A stretch of 41,442 nucleotides of DNA from Saprospiraceae bacterium (lineage in GTDB: Bacteria; Bacteroidota; Bacteroidia; Chitinophagales; Saprospiraceae). Position 1 is the first letter of the stretch. The number at the start of each line of letters is the position of its first letter. Positions 17,690 to 26,291 of the stretch are shown one piece after another. The notes beneath the pieces were generated by a model. It was given only the letters and a program-made list of their open reading frames with translations. It was not told the DNA's origin and ran no database searches. Where the stretch lies: contig JAHDGF010000022.1 in NCBI GenBank assembly GCA_020627785.1, forward strand, positions 1-41,442. Direction: 5' to 3'. Both the position numbers and the translations under genes were made by a program.

Positions 17690-19729
17690 ATGATGAAAAA
17701 TTTTCAATACCTACTATTCGTCGGGTTTTGTTTACTCATGAACAATGCCCTAAGCCAAACCGCTTGGGAAGTTTCCGCAAGCAAAATTGATCCTTCAAGT
17801 TATCACGGAGTTACGGTTGCTAATGGAATCATTGGTCTTGTTTCTTCAGCCGAACCTATGAAGGTTAAAGACGTCGTTCTTAATGGAACCTATGATTATT
17901 ATCAAAGGGGGAGAGTATCTAATATTTTGAAAACCTTCAATCATGTCAACATGAACCTAGATGTGGATGGACATAGAATTGGAGTTAATGATATTCAGGG
18001 TTATGAACAGACATTGAATATGAAAGAAGCAAGTTTGGAAACAAGATTCAAGGTTGGTTCAAAGGCAGAAGTAAAGACTTCTATGATGGCTTTACGTCAT
18101 CTGCCATATACAGCCATAATCGTTGTAGAAATTCTGGCAAATAAAGATATTGAGATTACTCCAATGTCCGTCATAGAAGCACCAGTCCATCTAAATGATG
18201 TGCGGAACTATTATGCAGAGATTGATCGACCACATGTGAAAATTCCATTAATGACCTCAGTAGGTCTTAGCCCTTCTGGACGAATAAAAGTGGCTGCTTC
18301 TAATAGCTTTATTTTTGAAGAGGAGCATGGGGAGGAACCTGATCTAATTCATGAAGATTGGGATTATAACATGCATTTGACAAAGTTCCGAAAGAAGCTA
18401 ACTGCAGGTCAGAAATATACTTTTTCAATTGTTGCTTCCACGTGTTCATCGGAACAATATGAAGATCCACATAATGAGGCTGAACGTCTTTCTATCTATG
18501 CCATGCTTGAAGGCAAAGAAAGATTGTTGATGAGGCACAAGGAAGCTTGGGAAGAGTTATGGAAAAGTAACATAACGGTAGAAGGCGATGAAGACATTAC
18601 CAGAGATATTCGATTTGCTTTGTACCATTTATATTCCTTTGCTAGAGAAGGGACTGCTTTCTCGTTGTCTCCGATGGGGCTTTCTGGTTTGGGGTATAAT
18701 GGTCATGTTTTCTGGGATACCGAATTATGGATGTACCCACCACTACTAATCATGCAACCAGAGATTGCCAAGTCTCTATTAGAATACAGATTTGAGAGAT
18801 TAGAAGCGGCGAAGCAGAATGCTTTTGCTCATGGTTATAAGGGAGCTATGTTTCCATGGGAGTCTGCTGAGGATGGTTCTGAAGATACTCCCGTATGGGC
18901 GCTCACAGGACCTTTCGAACATCACATTACTGGATGTATTGGATGGGCATTCTGGAAGTACTATGAGGTGACGGAAGATAGAGAATGGTTGGAAACGAGA
19001 GGATATCCGGTGTTAAAAGAAATTGCAGATTATTGGGCAAGTAGAGTGGAGCGTAAAGGGAAAGGTGATTATCAGATCAATAATGTTGTTGCAGCCGATG
19101 AGTGGGCAGAGAATGTAGATGATAATGCTTTCACAAATGCAGTGGCCATACTCTCCCTACAATATGCGACCAACGCGGCTTTAGAATTAGGAAAGATCCC
19201 GAATGATGATTGGTATCATGTAGCAGCCAATATTCCAATCCTACAATTTGAGAATGGGGTGACGAAAGAGCATAAAACATATAAGGGTGAAGAGGTAAAA
19301 CAGGCGGATGTAAACTTGCTTGCTTATCCACTTTTAATGATCACAGATAAAGAGCAAATCCGAAAAGATGTAGAATATTATGAGCCGGTGATGTCTCCAA
19401 CTGGTCCCGCCATGGGTTCTGCAATTCTTTCGGTACTTTATAATAGGCTTGGAGATGCGGACAAAGCAGCAGATATCTTTGCCTATGCTTATAAAAGAAA
19501 TGAAGTGCCTCCCTTTGGCGTAATTTCTGAAGCCGCTGGAGGATCAAATCCATATTTTGCTACAGGAGCCGGAGGGATGCTTCAAGCAGTCCTTGCGGGT
19601 TTTGGAGGCCTTGATATAACTGAAAATGGAATCGAACAAATTGAATCTAGCATTCCTGCTGCATGGAAAAAATTAACCATCACTGGTGCAGGTAAAGATG
19701 AAAAAACATATACTGTTGAAAATGAATAA
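17690..19729 (+). CDS. GH65 family exported alpha-glucoside hydrolase
   Basis: A 679-residue protein with a signal peptide (MMKNFQYLLFVGFCLL...ALSQ). It has the GH65 layout: an N-terminal beta sandwich (about 25-270), an (alpha/alpha)6 barrel with GHVFWDTELWMYP, and the family block KQADVNLLAYPL. The general-acid Glu is E471 in AADEWAENVDDNAFTN. Near the C-terminus, E614 in VISEAAGG is placed where inverting GH65 hydrolases carry a general-base Glu, so hydrolysis is more likely than phosphorolysis; secretion fits this too, since phosphorylases are usually cytosolic. Candidate substrates are kojibiose, nigerose or trehalose. It overlaps the trehalase start by 8 nt (ATGAATAA). The family is firm, the substrate inferred. 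Confidence 0.9.
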   Translation: MMKNFQYLLFVGFCLLMNNALSQTAWEVSASKIDPSSYHGVTVANGIIGLVSSAEPMKVKDVVLNGTYDYYQRGRVSNILKTFNHVNMNLDVDGHRIGVNDIQGYEQTLNMKEASLETRFKVGSKAEVKTSMMALRHLPYTAIIVVEILANKDIEITPMSVIEAPVHLNDVRNYYAEIDRPHVKIPLMTSVGLSPSGRIKVAASNSFIFEEEHGEEPDLIHEDWDYNMHLTKFRKKLTAGQKYTFSIVASTCSSEQYEDPHNEAERLSIYAMLEGKERLLMRHKEAWEELWKSNITVEGDEDITRDIRFALYHLYSFAREGTAFSLSPMGLSGLGYNGHVFWDTELWMYPPLLIMQPEIAKSLLEYRFERLEAAKQNAFAHGYKGAMFPWESAEDGSEDTPVWALTGPFEHHITGCIGWAFWKYYEVTEDREWLETRGYPVLKEIADYWASRVERKGKGDYQINNVVAADEWAENVDDNAFTNAVAILSLQYATNAALELGKIPNDDWYHVAANIPILQFENGVTKEHKTYKGEEVKQADVNLLAYPLLMITDKEQIRKDVEYYEPVMSPTGPAMGSAILSVLYNRLGDADKAADIFAYAYKRNEVPPFGVISEAAGGSNPYFATGAGGMLQAVLAGFGGLDITENGIEQIESSIPAAWKKLTITGAGKDEKTYTVENE

Positions 19730-21299
19730 ACTAATCTTCTCTTTCTTAGGAATGATGGCTGTAATTTTCTTTGCTTGTGAAGCAGATGTAAAACAAAGCA
19801 TAAATTCTTATCAGAATAATTCTTTTAAAACACCCGCTGAACTTTACCCTGATCTTTTTCAGGCCGTTCAAATGGGCGGCGTATTTCCAGATAGTAAAAC
19901 CTTTGTTGATTGTACCGCTAAAACCGAACCCAAGGAAATAAATCGTGCATTTGCGAAAGCAATGCCAAAAAGCAAAGAAGAATTATCTGCCTTTTTAAAT
20001 ACACACTTTGAAATACCACCCTCAATTTCTTCCGACTTTAAATCCGATCCTAATAAAACAGCGGCTCAACATGTTGAATCATTATGGCCTGTCTTAAAGC
20101 GAGATTCAGATGCAAAAGTAGGAGGCTCAACATTAATCCCATTACCTAAATCCTACATCGTACCTGGTGGAAGATTCAGAGAGGTTTATTATTGGGATAG
20201 CTATTTTACCATGTTAGGGTTGGTGGAAAGCGGTGAATTGGAATTGATTGAAAACATGCTGGATAATTTTGCATACCTGATAGAAACCATTGGGCACATA
20301 CCTAACGGTAATCGAGTATATTACAAGACACGATCTCAACCACCATTTTTCTCACAGATGGTGAAAGTGCTTGCAGAAGTTAAAGGCAATGAAGTCTATG
20401 CCAAATATTATGATGCTTTAAAATCGGAATATACATTCTGGATGAGAAGAAATATTGATAAAGGAGATTTTGAGCATACCGTTGACTCGCCGATTGGAGT
20501 TGTTAATCGATACTATGATGCTGGAGACAAACCACGACAAGAATCTTACATTGAAGATTTTGAATTAACGGAAGCTGAGAAAGGTGGAGCAACCATGTAT
20601 CGACACTTAAGATCAGGTGCGGAGTCTGGCTGGGATTACAGTTCGCGATGGTTTTACGATCGTGAGAACATGTCAACCATTAGAACTACGGATATTGTGC
20701 CTGTGGATTTAAATGCCTTGTTGTATGGTCTAGAAGAAATTCTAATTGCTCATGGTTCAGATGAGGCCTTTACCTCTTCTTTGAAAAAGAGCCAAGATGT
20801 TAGGAAAGAATATTTAGAGAAATATTGTGTGGCTGGTGACGGCACTTATGAAGATTACAATTGGCGAGAAGCTCGGACCACTAAGGTTAAATCTTTAGCC
20901 ATGGTTTATCCATTGTTTTTCAAAATGGTCAGCCAAGAAAGAGCAGATAAAATTGCGAGCTACGTTCAAGAGAATTTCCTCAAGCCGGGCGGTGTAGTTA
21001 CAAGTATTCACAATACCGGTCAGCAATGGGATGCACCTAATGGTTGGGCGCCATTGCAATGGATGACGATTATTGGTTTGGAAAATTATGGACATACTGC
21101 GCTGGCGCGGGATATCGCAGAACGTTGGACCACGCTAAATGAAAAAGTGTATAAGAACACAGGAAAGTTTGTAGAGAAATATAATGTAGAAGATTTAAGT
21201 CTTGAAGCAGGAGGAGGAGAGTATCCTGTCCAAGATGGTTTTGGTTGGAGTAATGGAGTATACTTGGCATTAAAGGCTTATTTAAAAGAACAAAGTTAA
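19722..21299 (+). CDS. treA: GH37 trehalase, lipoprotein
   Basis: Hydrolyses alpha,alpha-trehalose to two glucoses. Both trehalase signatures are intact: PGGRFREVYYWDSYF and QWDAPNGWAP. The catalytic pair corresponding to the general acid and base of E. coli TreA is present as D305 (ESGWDYSSRW) and E500 (GGGEYPVQDGFGWSNG). ATG 19722 is preferred over 19686 because it starts a lipoprotein signal (MNKLIFSFLGMMAVIFFAC, Cys19, then EAD); this gives 525 residues, the normal size. The enzyme should be anchored in the periplasm or on the surface. Its start overlaps the GH65 stop by 8 nt, so the two are probably made together. GH13 follows after 3 bp. Confidence 0.95.
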   Translation: MNKLIFSFLGMMAVIFFACEADVKQSINSYQNNSFKTPAELYPDLFQAVQMGGVFPDSKTFVDCTAKTEPKEINRAFAKAMPKSKEELSAFLNTHFEIPPSISSDFKSDPNKTAAQHVESLWPVLKRDSDAKVGGSTLIPLPKSYIVPGGRFREVYYWDSYFTMLGLVESGELELIENMLDNFAYLIETIGHIPNGNRVYYKTRSQPPFFSQMVKVLAEVKGNEVYAKYYDALKSEYTFWMRRNIDKGDFEHTVDSPIGVVNRYYDAGDKPRQESYIEDFELTEAEKGGATMYRHLRSGAESGWDYSSRWFYDRENMSTIRTTDIVPVDLNALLYGLEEILIAHGSDEAFTSSLKKSQDVRKEYLEKYCVAGDGTYEDYNWREARTTKVKSLAMVYPLFFKMVSQERADKIASYVQENFLKPGGVVTSIHNTGQQWDAPNGWAPLQWMTIIGLENYGHTALARDIAERWTTLNEKVYKNTGKFVEKYNVEDLSLEAGGGEYPVQDGFGWSNGVYLALKAYLKEQS

Positions 21300-21302
21300 T
21301 TC

Positions 21303-22955
21303 ATGGAAAAGAAGTGGTGGAAAGAGGAAGTAATCTATCAGATTTATCCTCGCTCTTTTATGGATGGTAACGGAGATGGTATTGGAGATCTTCAAGGCAT
21401 CCGTTCTAAGTTGGATCACTTAGAAGAATTAGGAATAGATATTATTTGGCTGAGTCCAATTTATCAATCACCCAATGATGATAATGGATATGACATCAGT
21501 GATTATTATGACATTCATCCAGAGTTTGGTACGATGGAAGAATTTGATCAGTTGTTAAATGACATCCATGCTCGGGGGATGAAATTAATTATGGATCTAG
21601 TAGTAAATCATACCAGTGACGAGCATCAATGGTTTGAAGAGTCTCGGACATCTATAAATGATGCGAAGCGTGATTACTATATTTGGAAGCCAGGTAAAAA
21701 TGGCGGCCCTCCGAATAATTGGCGTTCCTTTTTTGGTGGGAGTGCGTGGGAACTTGATGAAAAAACCGGAGAATATTACTTGCACCTATTTACTAAAAAG
21801 CAACCGGATTTAAATTGGGAGAACCCGAAGGTCAGAGAAGAAATTAATGAAGTACTTCGATTCTGGTTGGAAAAAGGGATTGATGGATTTAGGATGGATG
21901 TTATCCCATTAATTTCCAAACGTTTAGAATTTGCTGATGCTCCGCAGCCTTCTTTTAATGAGGTAGTTGCAGAGGTATATTCTAATGGACCGAAAGTTCA
22001 TGAATACATAAACGGCATGTATGAATCTGTTATTAAGCACTACGATGTAATGACGGTCGGAGAGGGACCTGGGATAACTAAGGAAGTGGGTTTAAATTAT
22101 GTAGGGCATGACAGGGGAGAGTTGAACATGATCTTTCATTTGGATCATATGTTTTTAGGTCATGGGCCGAAAGGAAAATTCGATCCAGTCAATTATGGTT
22201 GGCCTGAGATTAAAAAGATATTTAAGGATTGGGATGAGGCCATGGGAGATTCAGGATGGATCAGTATCTTTTTGGATAATCATGATTTTCCAAGATTGGT
22301 TTCTCGTTTTGGCAATGATCAAGAACACAGAGAAGCCAGTGCCAAACTTTTAGCAGTTTTGATATTGACCCATAGAGGTACACCTTGTATTTATCAGGGA
22401 ACAGAAATAGGGATGAGCAACGTAAAGTTTAATGACATCAATCAATATAAGGATGTTGAAACTTTAAATTTCTATACTGAATTTACAGAAGCAGGAACAG
22501 ATCCAAAGAAATTTATTGAATTAGTCCACGAGCATGGAAGGGATAATGTCCGGACTCCCATCCACTGGACAGACGGAAAAAATGCTGGCTTCAGCGAGGG
22601 TACGCCTTGGATAGAAGTCAATCCTAATTACAAGGAAATAAATTTGACGGAAGTCAAATCAAGAAAAGATTCAATCTTCTATTTTTATAAGGAATTTCTA
22701 AAATTTAGAAAAGAGCAACCGGTGTTGATATATGGAAGCTTTGACGTAATCGAAGAGCCTAGTGAAAATTTATATGTGTATAAACGAGTTCTTGATGCTG
22801 AAGAAATGTTGATCATATTGAATCATTCAGATGAACACAGTCCATTGGCCTTTAATCTGGATGGATATTCTAAAATCCAGAATAATATGGAAAACACAAT
22901 GGAAAAAGTTTTACTACCTTGGGAGGCTAGAATTTACAAAAGAATTAATTCATGA
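21303..22955 (+). CDS. GH13 alpha-glucosidase, oligo-1,6-glucosidase type
   Basis: A 550-residue enzyme without a signal peptide, so cytoplasmic. It has the GH13 (beta/alpha)8 barrel with conserved regions DLVVNHTS, GFRMDVI (nucleophile D199), TVGEGPG (acid/base E254) and FLDNHD (D325); these positions nearly coincide with those of classic oligo-1,6-glucosidases. The residue after the nucleophile is Val, which in this subfamily goes with alpha-1,6 linkage preference, while Ala or Thr goes with alpha-1,4. The calcium-site-like loop DGNGDGIGDL near the N-terminus is present. It probably cuts isomaltose-like or short alpha-glucosides after import. It could instead be a relative acting on trehalose or sucrose; exact substrate is uncertain. 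It overlaps the next gene by ATGA. Confidence 0.92.
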   Translation: MEKKWWKEEVIYQIYPRSFMDGNGDGIGDLQGIRSKLDHLEELGIDIIWLSPIYQSPNDDNGYDISDYYDIHPEFGTMEEFDQLLNDIHARGMKLIMDLVVNHTSDEHQWFEESRTSINDAKRDYYIWKPGKNGGPPNNWRSFFGGSAWELDEKTGEYYLHLFTKKQPDLNWENPKVREEINEVLRFWLEKGIDGFRMDVIPLISKRLEFADAPQPSFNEVVAEVYSNGPKVHEYINGMYESVIKHYDVMTVGEGPGITKEVGLNYVGHDRGELNMIFHLDHMFLGHGPKGKFDPVNYGWPEIKKIFKDWDEAMGDSGWISIFLDNHDFPRLVSRFGNDQEHREASAKLLAVLILTHRGTPCIYQGTEIGMSNVKFNDINQYKDVETLNFYTEFTEAGTDPKKFIELVHEHGRDNVRTPIHWTDGKNAGFSEGTPWIEVNPNYKEINLTEVKSRKDSIFYFYKEFLKFRKEQPVLIYGSFDVIEEPSENLYVYKRVLDAEEMLIILNHSDEHSPLAFNLDGYSKIQNNMENTMEKVLLPWEARIYKRINS

Positions 22956-24287
22956 GTTCACGCTTATTAAGTTTAATTTGTCTTATTTGCCTTTGTTCAT
23001 TAATGGCCTGTCAAACAGGTTTGGATACGAAGCAAACAAAGGAGTTGATGGTGAAAGGGGATCATTTTCACTATGCTCTAGATAAACTCACGGATGTCAT
23101 TGTTCATGATATTTTTTCACCGCCGGTGGCTAGCAGAGTTTATAGTTATCCATGCATTGCGGCGTACTCCACGATTCAGAAGGCAAATCCTTCCATGGAG
23201 GATTTAGGAGGTTAATGAGTTCAGTTCCGTTCCAAACCCCAAGGATACTTCAAATCTTTCTTATGAGATTGCAGCTTTAGAAGCATTTTTTATAGTCGGT
23301 AGGCAATTGATTTTTTCTGAAGATATGTTGAATGAGTATACGACCGGATTTTATAAGGATTTAGATTCATTGGGTGTGAGTAGTGCCATCATTAATCAGT
23401 CCAAGGACTACGGTAAGATTGTGGCGGATCATGTATTGGCATGGGCAGATAAAGATAATTATAAGCAATCTCGTTCGTTTACAAAATTTACGATTACGGA
23501 CAATCCAGCTGAGTGGAAGCCAACCCCTCCAGCCTATATGGAAGGTATCGAGCCGCATTGGAGAGAGATTCGCACCATGGTTTTAGATTCTGCCAATCAA
23601 TATCTTCCGGCACCACCACCTGCATTTGATACCAATAAAAATTCAACATTTTTTACACTTACCGAGGAAGTCTATAAGGCCGTTAAAGAAGGAACCCAAG
23701 AAGAAAAAGAAATTGCTAGCTTTTGGGATTGCAATCCCTACGTAATGAATCAGCAAGGTCATTTAATGTTTGCTACGAAGAAAATAACTCCGGGTGGACA
23801 TTGGATGGGAATTGCAGGTATCGCATCTCGCACAGCAGGTCATGACTTGGCTAAAACCATTCACACGGCCACCTTTGTCTCTATCGGATTGTTCGATGCT
23901 TTCATTGCTTGTTGGGATGAAAAATATCGGTCTAATTTAATCAGACCTGAGACCGTTATTAATGAGTTCATAGATGAGGAATGGATCCCATTACTTCAGA
24001 CACCACCATTTCCCGAGCATACCAGTGGGCATAGCGTAGCGTCCACAACTTCAGCTCGAGTACTTACTGCTTTGATGGGGGAAAACTTTGCTTATAAGGA
24101 TGATGTAGAAGTGAAGTACGGATTGCCTGCACGATCGTATAAATCTTTCAATGAGGCCGCGGAGGAAGCTTCCATCAGTCGATTGTATGGCGGTATTCAT
24201 TACATGCCTGCCATTACAGAAGGGATTAAGCAAGGAACAAGTGTTGGGAATTATGTGGTTGCCAAGTTAAAGGCCAATAAGCTATAA
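22952..24287 (+). pseudogene. PAP2/vanadium-haloperoxidase-type lipoprotein, frameshifted
   Basis: The first frame (22952-23215) encodes a lipoprotein signal (MSSRLLSLICLICLCSLMAC, Cys20) and the start of the helical domain, then stops at TAA 23213-23215. The rest continues in the +1 frame from about 23211 (VNEFSSVPNPKDT...) without stops to 24287. The second part holds the full acid-phosphatase/haloperoxidase signature: KYRSNLIRP (KX6RP), EHTSGHS and SRLYGGIH. One extra or two missing bases near 23207-23213 explain the break. It may be a recent mutation, a sequencing error, or less likely a programmed shift, as the break sits in AGGAGGTTAA. Intact relatives would oxidise halides with vanadate or remove phosphate. 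The second frame alone has no good ATG start near the break. Confidence 0.85.
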
Positions 24288-24322
24288 TTAGACGTTCATC
24301 AATTGTTGGTTTTGCGCTCCTA

Positions 24323-24352
24323 GTTTCTAAGAATTAAATGTATCTTAGAAAC
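24323..24352 (+). other. Perfect 10-bp stem-loop just upstream of the symporter gene
   Basis: GTTTCTAAGA (24323-24332) and TCTTAGAAAC (24343-24352) pair perfectly around a 10-nt loop, 19 bases before the symporter ATG. No T run follows, so it is not a standard terminator. It could be a translation-control hairpin, an RNA-processing site or a protein-binding inverted repeat. Confidence 0.45.
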
Positions 24353-24371
24353 GTATCTCAAAAGCAAAATC

Positions 24372-25952
24372 ATGGAATTTAACCTCTCCAACGTTGACTT
24401 AAGCATCATTGTTTTTTACCTCTTAGCTGTCGTAGCTTTGGGTTTCTATATTGGTAAAAAACACAAAAATGCAGAAGACTATTTTCTAGCAGGTAGAAAT
24501 CTTACCTGGCCCATCATCGGCTTTTCTCTTTTTGCCTCTAACATGTCTAGTAACAGTTTGGTTGGTCTTGCTGGTGCAGGTTACAAGGATGGTTTTTCTG
24601 TCTTTAGTTATGAATGGATGGCAGTGGTTGTTTTAATCCTTTTTGCCATATTTTTTCTTCCTTTTTATCTTAGAAATAAAATCTTTACCATACCAGAATA
24701 TCTTGAGAGAAGGTATTCATATTCAGTGCGAGCATATGCTTCCATCATAGCGATTACTTTAAACATATTGGTAGATATTGCGGCAACCTTATATGCTGGA
24801 GGTTTAGTCATAAATCTAATCTTTCCTTCATTTGCTTTGTGGCAAATCATTGTAGGCTTGGCTTTCATTGCGGGTATATATACCGTTACCGGTGGTCTAA
24901 GTTCAGTGATGTATACAGATGCCGTTCAGGCTGTAATTTTGATTTTTGGATCGACTGTAATCTCTTATATGGCCTTTATTGAGATTGGTGGTTGGGAGCC
25001 ACTGTATGCCATTACTGAAATGAGTCATTTTGACGTGATGAAACCGATAGATGATCCGACCCTGCCTTGGCCGTCGGTCTTTACTGGAGTATTGCTGATA
25101 GGCTTTTATTTTTGGGGGACCAATCAATACATTACCCAGCGTACATTGGCGGCGCGTGATATACGCCAAGGTCAATGGGGAGCATTATTTGCTGGATTTC
25201 TGAAGTTGTCCATCTTGTTTATCATGATCTTTCCTGGTGCCTTTGCTAGGGTAATGTATCCAGATATGCAGGATATGGATATGATCTATCCGACCATGTT
25301 ATTCGACCTTCTTCCGACTGGCTTATTAGGAATTGTATTGGCAGGACTGATTGCTGCGATGATGTCTAGTTTAGATTCAGGTCTCAATTCAGTGTCAACG
25401 CTGATTACCATGGATTTTTTAAAGAAATTCAAGCCAGATGCAGATTCTAAAACACTGATGAATTTTGGTCGAGTTGTTACGGTTGTGGTCATGATTATTG
25501 CCATACTGTGGGCGCCACAGATTGGTAATTTTGAAAAACTCTGGGATTATTTGCAGAATACGTTGGCTTGGTTTTGCCCACCGATTGTAGCCTTATTTGT
25601 GATGGGCTTATTTACGCGTCATGTGAATAATATGGGCGCCATTGCTTCTATAGTTGTCGGATCATCCATTACAGTTTGGTTGATTGGGTTAAAGTTTACG
25701 GGATCAACCTTAGTCCTTCCTAATTTTCTTTACGTAGCCTTCTTGCATTTTCTCCTTTGTTGCGCAGTTCTTTATTTTTTCAGTTTCTTAGGACAGACAA
25801 AGCCTGATGCTGAACTTGCAGAGGTTGTTTATAGTAGAGAAGAATTAGATCGAGAGACCCTTAGTTTACAGAGTCTTCCTTGGTATAAAAATTATCGATA
25901 TCAGGCCATTGGTATTTTAATACTTACAGCGATCATCTTGTTAATATATTAA
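24372..25952 (+). CDS. Sodium:solute symporter (SSS/SGLT-like sugar transporter)
   Basis: A 526-residue inner-membrane protein with about 13-14 hydrophobic helices in the LeuT-fold order of the SSS family. Typical features are AEDYFLAGRNL after the first helix, FASNMSSNSLVGLAGAGY in the second, YTVTGGLSSVMYTDAVQ, and the sugar-symporter segment FYFWGTNQYITQRTLAARD. AAMMSSLDSGLNS, in the eighth helix, carries the Ser pair expected at the sodium site. It most resembles SGLT-type glucose/galactose or myo-inositol symporters rather than proline carriers. Its position at the end of the glycosidase cluster suggests uptake of glucose or a small glucoside made by GH65 and GH37. It sits 84 bp after the haloperoxidase-like gene. 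Confidence 0.92.
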   Translation: MEFNLSNVDLSIIVFYLLAVVALGFYIGKKHKNAEDYFLAGRNLTWPIIGFSLFASNMSSNSLVGLAGAGYKDGFSVFSYEWMAVVVLILFAIFFLPFYLRNKIFTIPEYLERRYSYSVRAYASIIAITLNILVDIAATLYAGGLVINLIFPSFALWQIIVGLAFIAGIYTVTGGLSSVMYTDAVQAVILIFGSTVISYMAFIEIGGWEPLYAITEMSHFDVMKPIDDPTLPWPSVFTGVLLIGFYFWGTNQYITQRTLAARDIRQGQWGALFAGFLKLSILFIMIFPGAFARVMYPDMQDMDMIYPTMLFDLLPTGLLGIVLAGLIAAMMSSLDSGLNSVSTLITMDFLKKFKPDADSKTLMNFGRVVTVVVMIIAILWAPQIGNFEKLWDYLQNTLAWFCPPIVALFVMGLFTRHVNNMGAIASIVVGSSITVWLIGLKFTGSTLVLPNFLYVAFLHFLLCCAVLYFFSFLGQTKPDAELAEVVYSREELDRETLSLQSLPWYKNYRYQAIGILILTAIILLIY

Positions 25953-26122
25953 TTAAAATTTATTACTTATCAGCAGTAACATACTCTTGTTGCGTTCTTT
26001 TTTATTCAAGATTTATGTAAATTAAAAATTAAATATTTTCTTTGTTTGAATAATGGTTTAACGTTCACCCCTATTTTTCATATTCTTACATCGATTTATA
26101 GTATAAATGTTTAAGAAAGGTT

Positions 26123-26275
26123 TTATATTGCCAATGTAAAGAACGATCCACTAGTAAACAAGGCAACGATATAATAGCTGATAGATTTATCAGGATAAGA
26201 GTAATGTTCGACTTACGTTGAACATTTCAGGAGTTTTAATAAACCTCAGTTGTAGAGATACAGCTGAGGTTTTTT
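26123..26275 (+). ncRNA. Candidate structured small RNA with its own terminator
   Basis: Four hairpins follow one another in this gene-free stretch: TTATATTGCC (26123-26132) with GGCAACGATATAA (26162-26174, small bulge); CTGATA/TATCAG (26178-26193); AATGTTC/GAACATT (26203-26226); and a terminator ending at 26275. No open reading frame of note is present. The run of perfect short stems plus a terminator is what an independent small RNA or a long structured 3' end of the symporter transcript would look like. I could not match it to tmRNA, SRP RNA or RNase P RNA; a 6S-like RNA is possible but not shown. The 5' end is a guess. 25953-26122 is AT-rich and otherwise unremarkable. Confidence 0.45.
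26242..26275 (+). terminator. Strong Rho-independent terminator
   Basis: AACCTCAGTTGT (26242-26253) and ACAGCTGAGGTT (26260-26271) make a 12-bp stem with one G-T pair and a 6-nt loop, followed by T to 26275. It ends whatever is transcribed rightward here and faces the convergent ettA gene, for which it may also work more weakly. Confidence 0.88.
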
Positions 26276-26291
26276 CTTTAGAAGATGTTTA

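Noticed and set aside
23307..24287. Haloperoxidase fragment as a free-standing gene starting at TTG 23307
   Set aside because: Homologous-looking sequence continues in frame upstream to about 23211, and the signal peptide is in the other frame, so this is one broken gene.
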